The notes under the pieces were generated by a model. It did no database searches, had not been told where the DNA came from, and saw nothing but the letters and a program-made list of their open reading frames with translations. From assembly GCA_026168455.1 (NCBI GenBank), contig CM047431.1, positions 731,783-795,782 of the forward strand: a DNA stretch of 64,000 nt. The letters are read 5' to 3'. Of the stretch, positions 55,621-64,000 are shown piece by piece. Every line of letters begins with the position of its first letter. Position 1 is the first letter of the stretch. The DNA is from Theocolax elegans. Its lineage: Eukaryota; Arthropoda; Insecta; Hymenoptera; Cerocephalidae. Both the position numbers and the translations under genes were made by a program.

Positions 55621-55634
55621 GCGCCCTCTAGTGG
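55621..55634 (-). promoter_or_regulatory. CTCF-type motif
   Basis: The minus strand CCACTAGAGGGCGC is an exact match to the core of the conserved CTCF consensus, 18 bp upstream of the TATA box. A second copy is at 57036-57049 in the duplicated unit. Confidence 0.6.
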
Positions 55635-56184
55635 CGCCATGATAGCGGGCTTTTCTTGATGAGCCGCCGATGTTACCCCTTTGAATTGCGCCTCCTAATA
55701 ACTAACTCCGGGAGCCAGAGTTGTGTTCGGTGCGCAATTCTTGGGTAATTCCGCTTGACCCTTACGGGGCTCAGTGATGGCTTAACGGCAACCCGGATGT
55801 CCAGGCTCCGCCAAGGTCACGGAGAGCGGAAGGGTGTTGTCTTGGGCCCGGAGCCTGTATGTAAGCCAGGCACTCCGTGATTGACCCGTCGACGTGGCCC
55901 GTTATTGACTGCCCGAGACCGGCAATGTTTGCGTCGAAGGTGGGTATCCGGGATACCAGACTCCCAACGGTTCGCGAGTCCACCGGGTCCTCCGAGGAGG
56001 TCCGCACGGCCCGACTCGCGATCGCCGACTGCGACTCCGGCTCGCGCGTCGGTATTTATGTGGTAGGGCGGGGCGGCTCCGCGGTGCTGCTGCTATCGCC
56101 GCGAGTGGGGCGCGCGCGGTCCCGATGTGCGCCTTTATATAGTCGCGTCTTACAGTGGGGGTAGAATCATGCGCAAGGTGCTGA

Positions 56185-56193
56185 TGTATATAC

Positions 56194-56231
<38 letters not shown>

Positions 56232-56235
56232 CTAT
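56185..56235. repeat. TA microsatellite
   Basis: An imperfect TA/TATACATA run, repeated in slightly different length at 57600-57655 in the second unit. Confidence 0.85.
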
Positions 56236-56663
56236 ATACGGGTAACAACATTTTCCAAATTTTTTGAATAATTAGAAACTTTTTTTCAATTTTTCACATT
56301 ATTTTAACTCAACAATTTAAGATTTCAAAATATCACAATCTAAATAGCTTAAGCATGAAACAACAAGATTTGACTACAAAAAGAGAGTAATTAGATTAAA
56401 ATTTGGTACATCGGTCAAAAGTGTATTCTGCGCACCAGCTCAAAATGTTTTTTTCCACAATACGAAGGTTGCTAAAATTAATTATTTTTTCATTGCATCT
56501 TTGTTTATTATCTTAACATACTATCTAAAAATCTTATTCAAGAAATATTATACAAGAAAAAGAACTCAATTAACTAAAATTTTGATTTGTTGAAATATTT
56601 AAGAATTAAAGATTATTTAAAGATATTTAAAAGTTTAAACATATTGCAATTACAAACCTTAAA

Positions 56664-56972
56664 TTAATAAATTACTATACATACATTTTTGATACTTTCA
56701 TATCTTTTGCCAAATTTTCCTCTGCGTTCAATGTGGAATGGACCCGAGGAGTCCCCTACGATAGCTCGCCTTCGGCCTCCTTTTATCACGATGATATTGC
56801 GGCAGACCGAAGGCAGGGGTGGCGGCGTGGATTCTCTTGGGTCCGGTTCGTTGGGTTTCCAGCCCGGTGGTGGGGTAGCGGGCACGAGTCGGTAGCGACG
56901 CCTTCTGTTTCGCTTTAGGCGTTGAGCCTCTGAGCGTCGTCGCGGCTTCTTGAAGCTAGCGGTCGGTTCCAT
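56664..56972 (-). pseudogene. Truncated duplicate of the Arg/Pro-rich ORF
   Basis: The first 82 codons equal those of the ORF at 54904-55557. The frame then crosses the duplication junction into RGKFGKRYESIKN... and stops, giving 102 residues. It keeps its own TATA box, initiator and CTCF-type motif but has lost the acidic patch, C-terminal half and stem-loop. Confidence 0.75.
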
Positions 56973-57609
56973 GGTTGGGAAGCGAATGAACGATTTATTC
57001 GTTCGTCCGCCTTATATAGCCGGGAGGGCGGTGCCGCGCCCTCTAGTGGCGCCATGATAGCGGGCTTTTCTTGATGAGCCGCCGATGTTACCCCTTTGAA
57101 TTGCGCCTCCTAATAACTAACTCCGGGAGCCAGAGTTGTGTTCGGTGCGCAATTCTTGGGTAATTCCGCTTGACCCTTACGGGGCTCAGTGATGGCTTAA
57201 CGGCAACCCGGATGTCCAGGCTCCGCCAAGGTCACGGAGAGCGGAAGGGTGTTGTCTTGGGCCCGGAGCCTGTATGTAAGCCAGGCACTCCGTGATTGAC
57301 CCGTCGACGTGGCCCGTTATTGACTGCCCGAGACCGGCAATGTTTGCGTCGAAGGTGGGTATCCGGGATACCAGACTCCCAACGGTTCGCGAGTCCACCG
57401 GGTCCTCCGAGGAGGTCCGCACGGCCCGACTCGCGATCGCCGACTGCGACTCCGGCTCGCGCGTCGGTATTTATGTGGTAGGGCGGGGCGGCTCCGCGGT
57501 GCTGCTGCTATCGCCGCGAGTGGGGCGCGCGCGGTCCCGATGTGCGCCTTTATATAGTCGCGTCTTACAGTGGGGGTAGAATCATGCGCAAGGTGCTTGA
57601 TGTATATAC

Positions 57610-57649
<40 letters not shown>

Positions 57650-58163
57650 CTATATACGGGTAACAACATTTTCCAAATTTTTTGAATAATTAGAAACTTT
57701 TTTTCAATTTTTCACATTATTTTAACTCAACAATTTAAGATTTCAAAATATCACAATCTAAATAGCTTAAGCATGAAACAACAAGATTTGACTACAAAAA
57801 GAGAGTAATTAGATTAAAATTTGGTACATCGGTCAAAAGTGTATTCTGCGCACCAGCTCAAAATGTTTTTTTCCACAATACGAAGGTTGCTAAAATTAAA
57901 TTTATTTTTTCATTGCATCTTTGTTTATTATCTTAACATACTATCTAAAAATCTTATTCAAGAAATATTATACAAGAAAAAGAACTCAATTAACTAAAAT
58001 TTTGATTTGTTGAAATATTTAAGAATTAAAGATTATTTAAAGATATTTAAAAGTTTAAACATATTGCAATTACAAACCTTAAATTAATAAATTACTATAC
58101 ATACATTTTTGATACTTTCATATCTTTTGCCAAATTTTCCTCTGCGTTCTAATTTTTGACCTG

Positions 58164-58287
58164 TCAGTAAGAATTGAAGCGATGCCTTGGTTGTTGGTAA
58201 TTTCCGTAATAAAATACTCGTCCTCTTGTTGGATAGTACCCTTGCTGATGTCCCCGATAATTTTCTTGATTTCCATCACGGTAATAT
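58164..58287 (-). CDS. Putative Tyr/Arg/Gly/Gln-rich terminal exon
   Basis: One frame reads YYRDGNQENYRGHQQGYYPT, continues rich in Tyr, Gln, Arg and Gly, and ends RHRFNSY before TGA at 58164-58166. An AACAG acceptor would start it at 58287, but its phase does not fit the phase-1 exons upstream; the frame that fits (DITVMEIKKII...) has ordinary composition. The low-complexity content resembles RNA-binding protein tails. I cannot name a family and the exon model is uncertain. Confidence 0.3.
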
Positions 58288-58505
58288 CTGTTCGGTTGGT
58301 AATATAGATTATTACAGTTCAAATGCAATTATCTTTTTATATGCAAGTTTAGTATAAATTCATCACTTAATTCAAATTAAGTTTGCTTACATTTTTTGTT
58401 CTTTATGGTCACCTTGGATTTTATATTTAGTGCATGATACAATTATTTTTAAAAGTTTATGAAAAAAATGAACATATTTTAAATTAAAAAAATTTTTTTA
58501 CATAC

Positions 58506-58637
58506 CAAGTTTATCATCAACATCCTCATTCTTATTAATATGACATATTGTATTACTGTTATTTCCAGCCTCATTGTTTATACCGATTTCAGGACTCTTA
58601 TCATTGGTCTTACTATTATCAGGATTTTTACGACCAT
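58506..58637 (-). CDS. Putative exon C of an unrecognised gene
   Basis: 132 nt, between ATTCCAG and GTATGT, phase 1-1. It encodes DGRKNPDNSKTNDKSPEIG and then Asn/Glu-rich sequence ending DVDDKLG. Its start, and the intron before it, resemble exon B and its intron, so the two arose by duplication. Confidence 0.45.
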
Positions 58638-58747
58638 CTGGAATGTAAACATCATAATGTAAAATCACCAGTTTTAATTTGCATAAAAATTGAATAGAAA
58701 AAATGAAGTGCACAGAATATATTCATTTCAAAATTACAATTGCTCAC

Positions 58748-58813
58748 CTTTGAGAAGAATAACATTGTTATTTGTTTTAGGGATTTCAGGGCTTTTAGGA
58801 TTCATATGACCAT
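58748..58813 (-). CDS. Putative exon B of an unrecognised gene
   Basis: 66 nt, between ATTCCAG and GTGAGC, phase 1-1. It encodes DGHMNPKSPEIPKTNNNVIL plus LK. A multiple-of-three length with the same phase as its neighbours supports a real exon series. Confidence 0.45.
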
Positions 58814-58917
58814 CTGGAATATGAACATCATAATTTAAATTACCTGTTATTTGCATGAAAATTGAATAAAAAGATTAAGCGCACACAATATATTTATTTA
58901 AATTTTCAATTGCTCAC

Positions 58918-59100
58918 CTGTGGGTTTAGTAACCACCTTGTTTTTGGATTATTCGTTGATAACAATTCCCTCAGAAACACCTTCATTTTGTTGATCCTCG
59001 TCACTATTTTCACCACTGTCATTTCCTTTTCCTTTTTCACTGTTCGTCTTTGCTTTTTTATCATTGTTCGATTTAGGAAAACTGTTGCGAGTATTGTACT
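58918..59100 (-). CDS. Putative exon A of an unrecognised gene, with in-frame stop
   Basis: 183 nt, between TTTCAG and GTGAGC. The phase that suits exon B gives YNTRNSFPKSNNDKKAKTNS, then Lys/Asn/Glu-rich acidic sequence to EGIVINE, then TAA ten codons before the donor. The earlier codons look truly coding. The stop means either a disabled gene, an alternative last exon, or a wrong acceptor. Confidence 0.4.
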
Positions 59101-59136
59101 CTGAAATTCATAAATTAGAACGCACAGTTTACAACC

Positions 59137-60254
59137 TGTCACGCCGCACTGGGGATCAGGGTGCGGGACTAACCAAATAAATACGCGGGGAGATTATAAA
59201 ATTAACACTAGGATTTATTAACGGAAAAGACAAAAAACAACAATTGATTTACAATCGAATTCGGGCACCAGTCAATTGTTACGTTGGCGAATAATTAATC
59301 TCCTTAACGCAATCGCTTAGCGTAGCGCAGGGGAAAGAGGGGGAAACGCGGGAGAGAATCAACGCTAAGATGGCGGGGAATAATACGCGCACACACACGC
59401 GGGCGGACCGGGAATTCGCGACCGATAAAGGGAAAGGGGAAATTGCACCATACGCACTCACCTTTCGCAACTGCAGCCGATTGATAACGTTCTTAATCGC
59501 TGCCACGCTCTGCTCAGCTCACACACCAAAATCAGGCAATAAATCGCTATAACAGTTGATAAGAAGCTTCAATTACACCGCGACCAAACACTCTCGACCG
59601 TAGTTCACGGAGCTCTGTTCTCCGTCAGCACTCGGCTCGTTTCGTTCGTGCGCGCATGCGCCTTGCGCTGCTATCGGTACGAGACGAGAGTTCGTCCGTG
59701 CGATCGGCCGTCCTCGTACGACTGCGTCTCTATTCCAGCTGTCAAGAAGACGATTCAACGGACTACTGCCGACGTAGTGGATCTTCTCCGACGCTGACCT
59801 GCCGTGGGATTGACCTGGAGCTCCCGAGAAATTGTTACAGGTAAGTCGCTAAGCCGTAGGAGTTTATCGTTACTTGCTTAGTTAATTTATCGTGGGGGAG
59901 GTTAGTGCTCCCCTAACCTCTCAACTCCTGTTGACAATTCTTTCTTCCTATGTTGCCTTTAATAAAGTGCTTTGTCTCATTTACTATCACCTTCACAGGG
60001 ATTCTGCACGAGGTTCCAGTGGGCGATGGACTTTCAAGGATATCTGCTGTCACTCCTGAGGTTTTGCACCTGATGCAGATCATTCAGCTTGCTACTTCTT
60101 CGTTGGATTGTCCTGGTGCTGGATAGTTTATAGTAGGTATGCGTGTGTGTACGGTATCCGGGTAGGTAGTTTTGATAAGGGGGAAGGCTACGCTAATGCC
60201 TTTTTATTGTTTCTTTTTACCTTTTTGTGACAGGTGTTAAATCACCTTGTCACA
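59137..60254 (+). mobile_element. LTR-like repeat family, copy G (diverged)
   Basis: It runs from TGTCACG to TTGTCACA and is flanked by AACC on both sides. The 5' hairpin is CCGCAC/GTGCGG and the 3' hairpin GACAGGTG/CACCTTGTC, both changed from copy A on both sides of the stem. It has a perfect donor CAG|GTAAGT at 59840 and an acceptor TTCACAG at 59998 (158-nt possible intron). The inner sequence is the most diverged of the family. Confidence 0.8.
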
Positions 60255-61500
60255 AACCATAATATACGATAATATATAATAGTATATTTTGTAACAAGGG
60301 CGTAAAAAGTTACAACTGCGTGTGCTAAGAGACGAGGTTCGGCGAAGCCGGACCGAGTGTTTTTTTGTTAAACGAGGTTGCCACTTTCTAACGCACGTAT
60401 TGCAAACGTTATTTTTTGACACAAAATGCGATTTTACACCTACTGTGTCGAAATAATATTTTAAATAGTTCAAACTTACGATGTGCAGGCATGATGGTCA
60501 ATAACAGAATCCGAAATATTCTTCAAAAGCTTTTACTTTGCAATAACTGTTGGTGCGACCGATTTGCAGATGAACATGTTCAAGTTTGAACAGCACAACC
60601 GGTAAAAATAGTTTTTTTCTCCTTGCGGTCACCCGTTTGTTGTCGTTTGTGGCCTCTATCTCTATGTACCAAAGGCGCCGCGCCGTACACTCAGTGCACT
60701 TTCTCCTTATTTCCCACGAATTACTAAACTACGATGTTCATTGGTCAGTTTAAAAAAATATATACCCAAATACCCATAGCAGAGCAGTCGACACAACGAG
60801 CATGAGGTTTAAATTAGTGCTTCAAAAAATTATATGAATTTTGTTTTTATTGTATAGACAAAATCAGAGACCTGAAAGTGTGGAAAAGTTTTTAAATTTT
60901 TCGCTGTATTTTACAAAATATATCCAATAAATTGTAAACTATATAGTACATAGAAAAAATTATGAATTATAATTTTGAGAAAATGAAAGAATATATCTTG
61001 TTTAACTTTTAGACAAAACGTAGGAATTAATAAAATATTTTCAGAAAGGTTAACTATTTTATCTTTATAGTAAGGTTTGATTGTAATTTATTTGATATTT
61101 GATGTGAAAAGAAATTAGTTGAGGTTGTCGGACAAAATCATTTATATTTTTATTATTAATCATTTACTGATTTACAAGAATTTACTGTAGGCAATTATTT
61201 TTACTAAAGGTATATTTAAGTCAAATCACATAGATCTACACATTTCAACCCCAAAATAATGTTTAAAATATTGAATTAAAAATCTGAAAAAAATTTGGGT
61301 GTATTGTTTAAAGTATACACAAGGGCTTAACGGACAAGATTTTTTCAAAAATTCATTTTTTGTTGATAAAAAAATATAAAAGATACTCATTTTTTAATTC
61401 CGTCACGTCATTAACAAGGTATTTTGTTACTTTACTAATTTAAAGCATCTGTATTCTATCAGCTCATATTCAGAAGAAGAGCTAACTTATTTAATAATTG
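60255..61500. other. AT-rich intergenic DNA
   Basis: No ORF or repeat is recognised. A moderately GC-richer patch at 60600-60720 might be regulatory, but nothing specific supports this. Confidence 0.45.
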
Positions 61501-62430
61501 TGTGTGCTCCGCATCAGCCGACTTATCGAGTTGCCGAGCAGTAGCAGAGATTAGTCTCTGGTAGTAAGTATAGCGAATCGGCGAATTGGTCTGTCATGAG
61601 TCGCAACTCCCTTCTGTAGCGCGTGCGCGCGTGCGCGCGTCATTGAGGTTATTTTTATGCCGCTGACTCGTCGGCGCAGCAGAAGCGGGCTCAATCAACA
61701 CACTGGCGCTCCGTACATCTCTCTCTCTCTCTCACTCTTCTTGAATCAGCAGTTATTTTGACTTGCTGACTGTTTGGTGAAGGCTTGTTTGATTGCTGGC
61801 GACTACAAGGCGACTTGCACTACGTAAATATAATACTTTTAGGCTACTATGTGTAGCTACTTGTTAAATTAGGCGATGTTGTTATTATTCTAACCTTCCT
61901 ATCTTGTCTGTCCTGTAGAGTTATAATGGTGTACTGTGTCCTCCTACTTACTCCCTTTGTGGGAGACAAATATTAACTGACAGTTTATTTTACAGCCTAC
62001 TGCAATATTATATTGCTCAAGGACTACAGCAATATCAGTGGACCATGCTGAGGCTGTTGGCTTTCCTGTAGGTCGTTGATATCTTCTATCATATCGCCGG
62101 CTGCTCTTGGTTACTTCTGGGAATCCTCGAACTCTCTAGGCTTGAACGAGGGGGCGGATCGGGACGTCCCCTCGAGCGGCGGATCGGGACGTACTAAATA
62201 GGCAATTGCCTAATTTCCGAAAAAGGGATGAGAGTGGGAAACAGATACACACTCTCGCGCTCTCATCCCTACGTACTATTGCGCGCGTAATTGTACACTT
62301 GTAGAAAAATAAACAAGTGTCGTCGGTTGGCCTTGATATACGAAAGGCTCCGACGACTTACAATTCACGATTTTAAATACTCTATTCGTCGTGAATATAT
62401 TGTGTGACGATTTCTGTCACACAATATATT
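61500..62430 (+). repeat. Possible distant relative of the LTR-like family
   Basis: It has the same order of parts: GC-rich start, CT-repeat tract (about 61720), acceptor-like TTTTACAGCC (about 61990), and a terminal hairpin ATTGTGTGAC/GTCACACAAT ending in CACACAATAT. I find no matching target duplication or TGTAACG start, so membership is only suggested. Confidence 0.35.
62160..62430. other. Cluster of consecutive hairpins
   Basis: In 270 bp: AGGCAATTGCCT; AGGGATGAGAG with its complement 40 nt on; ACACTTGT/ACAAGTGT; GTCGTCGG/CCGACGAC with an extended stem; and ATTGTGTGAC/GTCACACAAT. They are seen directly; an RNA function is inference. Confidence 0.6.
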
Positions 62431-62894
62431 ATATGTAAGTAAATTGTGAAAAAATTATTGTGTTATTTTGTGATGCAATAGTAGATGGATTATTTAAATA
62501 TTTGATTTGATTTGATTTAAAAGCTTCTTACTTCCACATGAATAATAATAAGTAAGTAATAGCAATAAAAATAATCATATTTATATATATAAAGGTTACA
62601 AAACCACCATATTAATTTGGATATTATAATGAATTTCATTGGCGGTGTAATCATCTACATGTTGCTATACGTTGTAATGAACAGCTTTGTTGGTTCATCT
62701 TTGAGGTTATCTTTCAACTGTGAACAGTTTTCATGTACAAAAATTTCATAAATTGATTGCCATCTATTATCCGAGACATGAAATACCACCATTTACGTTG
62801 ACACGTTTATACTTCGCGACTATATAGTGACTATAAGATATTCTGGCGCCACATACTGAATTTTATTTTAATAATACTAATAAAACTGCATTAC

Positions 62895-63740
62895 CGACTT
62901 ATCGGAAGATTTTTTCCTTTACCACATCGCCTTAAGAGACGGGCGAAAGCGTTAACTGGCGTACATCGGGTGGGCGCGTTAAGAATCGCGTGCACGTACA
63001 GAACGGTGTCTGAAAACGCCGTTCTTGTTATCGCGGGTGTAATTCCGATCGACCTACTCGCGATGGAACGAAAGCGCATATACGATCGAAGCGTAGATAC
63101 AGCACGGGTCAACAGATGAACGTACGAAAACCATGGAACTCTGGCAAATCCGGTGGACGAATACCCAATAGGTGCAATGGACGCGTAGACTTAGCCCTGC
63201 GGTTGCTCCGTGGAAGGGGAGAAAGCACGATGAGGTAGACTTTTATCTCACCCAATTTCTCTCTGGACACGGATACTTCAGCGGCTATCTACACAAGATG
63301 GGCAGACATGCTTCACCTGAATGCAAATACTGCGGATTGGTGTATGATGACGCTGATCATACGTTCTTCGCCTGCGGGCGATGGGCAGATCAGCGTCAAC
63401 GACTTGAAACGAACATAGAAGCGATCTCGCCGGAAAATGTAACGAGACTTATGATGACGAACGCGGACAACTGGCGATTGATCGCTACATACATTGTGAA
63501 TGTTCTGCGTAACAAAAAAAGCAGATGGATGCTTGATAGATTGAGCGAATGTGATTCGAGAAAGAAAGAGTAAAAGAATGAATGTGTTTTGGGTTGGTGT
63601 CGGTGCGAACAGATATATGTGGGTTTAGTGGGTATTAGTAGTTTGCTACTACTGAGTTCCACACTCGGTGGACTGTCGTCTCTTGCGAGGGGGTGGATGG
63701 TTTACCGGTTGTGCGTAAAATGTCATTACCACATACTCCA
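62895..63740 (+). mobile_element. 5'-truncated R1-clade LINE
   Basis: It encodes the C-terminal part of ORF2: RLKRRAKALTGVHRVGALRI, then TYRTVSENAVLVIAGV.PIDLLA in one frame to a TGA at 63117-63119, then another frame with MELWQIRWTNTQ, a TAG, and the zinc-finger-like end. The 3' UTR follows, with an ill-defined end near 63740. 5' truncation is usual for LINE copies. Confidence 0.82.
63172..63573 (+). pseudogene. LINE ORF2 C-terminal domain
   Basis: 133 codons. FYLTQFLSGHGYFSGYL and the CKYCGLVYDDADHTFFAC cluster (Cys-X2-Cys, His, Cys) are typical of the R1-clade ORF2 C-terminus, thought to bind nucleic acid. The true frame starts upstream, beyond the TAG at 63169-63171. The catalytic RT domain is absent, so it is a dead fragment. 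Confidence 0.82.
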
Positions 63741-64000
63741 AAAAAAGTAGTTTGCATAATATTGTTTTAATTAATATGATTGCTCAAATTCATAATTGAA
63801 TCCAAAAGTTTGCAATATATGACATTTAATTAATCCAAATTTTAATTACTTCCCATTATTATTACGACTACGAAATGTGCTATTGTTTTTAATTGATAAT
63901 TTAGATATTATTACTTGTTAATTAATATTATATTATTGTTTTAATTATTTTAAATTACTTTTAATTTCAACACTGATAAAATATGGTTTTAATTTATTTG
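63741..64000. other. AT-rich end of window
   Basis: It is low-complexity A/T with no recognisable feature. Confidence 0.5.

Larger units (their letters stand above)
55311..58141. repeat. 1,415-bp tandem duplication (two units)
   Basis: 55311-56726 and 56727-58141 are nearly identical. The few visible differences include the length of a TA repeat and an AAT-rich indel near 57899. The break points share CGTTC: GGCC|CGTTCAATG at the left, CTCTG|CGTTCAATG at the centre and CTCTG|CGTTCTAAT at the right. The unit includes the promoter and first 82 codons of the 217-residue ORF. Confidence 0.9.

Overview
The window is a repeat-dense, AT-rich stretch of an animal nuclear genome, almost certainly an insect and plausibly a hymenopteran such as an ant. 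The reasons are split genes with GT-AG introns, an arthropod-style TATA plus TCATTC core promoter, invertebrate-type Cys-loop chloride-channel exons, R1-clade LINEs, Ty3/Gypsy, Ty1/Copia, Tc1 and piggyBac-type elements, and a TRIM-like retroelement. The species is inference. Host coding sequence is sparse: two exons of an anion-selective Cys-loop receptor (47.6-48.6 kb, minus), a set of small exons of an unrecognised gene (58.2-59.1 kb, minus), and a compact intronless basic ORF (54.9-55.6 kb, minus).

Layout. 0-3 kb is unassigned flank. 3-4.1 kb holds two copies of a 129-bp inverted-repeat element and a 523-bp TTAA-bounded fold-back. 5.8-7.3 kb is a tandem TRIM (LTR-internal-LTR-internal-LTR) whose 211-bp LTR contains a tRNA-like Pol III promoter. 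7.9-8.6 kb is a long fold-back. 10.3-13.6 kb has a piggyBac-type MITE and a dead Tc1-like transposon with about 0.5-kb inverted repeats, inserted in a minisatellite. 13.7-17 kb is nested small elements, including a 5S-rRNA-derived SINE with a perfect 10-bp target duplication. 20.2-24.1 kb is a broken R1-clade LINE inside an LTR-like repeat.

26.2-39.3 kb is a tandem of two apparently identical Ty3/Gypsy elements sharing the middle LTR, bounded by one 4-bp target duplication. Both have intact gag and pol, and each LTR carries a 164-codon ORF. 40.7-47.4 kb is a decayed Ty1/Copia element with matching LTRs and a 5-bp target duplication; it lies downstream of the channel exons, probably in an intron. 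55.3-58.1 kb is a 1,415-bp tandem duplication. 62.9-63.7 kb is the 3' end of another R1-clade LINE.

A recurrent family of LTR-like repeats (seven copies, about 1.1-1.5 kb; copies at 4.3, 17.1, 19.2-24.5, 24.7, 49.1, 50.9 and 59.1 kb) has TGT...ACA ends, 4-bp target duplications, a covarying hairpin near each end, and conserved-position splice-like signals. No protein explains it.

The two most unusual signals are (1) a compact promoter-ORF unit at 54.87-55.64 kb with a CTCF-type motif, TATA box, initiator, a 217-codon Arg/Pro-rich ORF and, 22 nt after the stop, a canonical histone-mRNA-type 3' stem-loop; the same stem-loop also lies in both arms of the Tc1 element; and (2) the LTR-like family with covarying terminal hairpins. 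Alignments and divergences are by eye; no database was searched.
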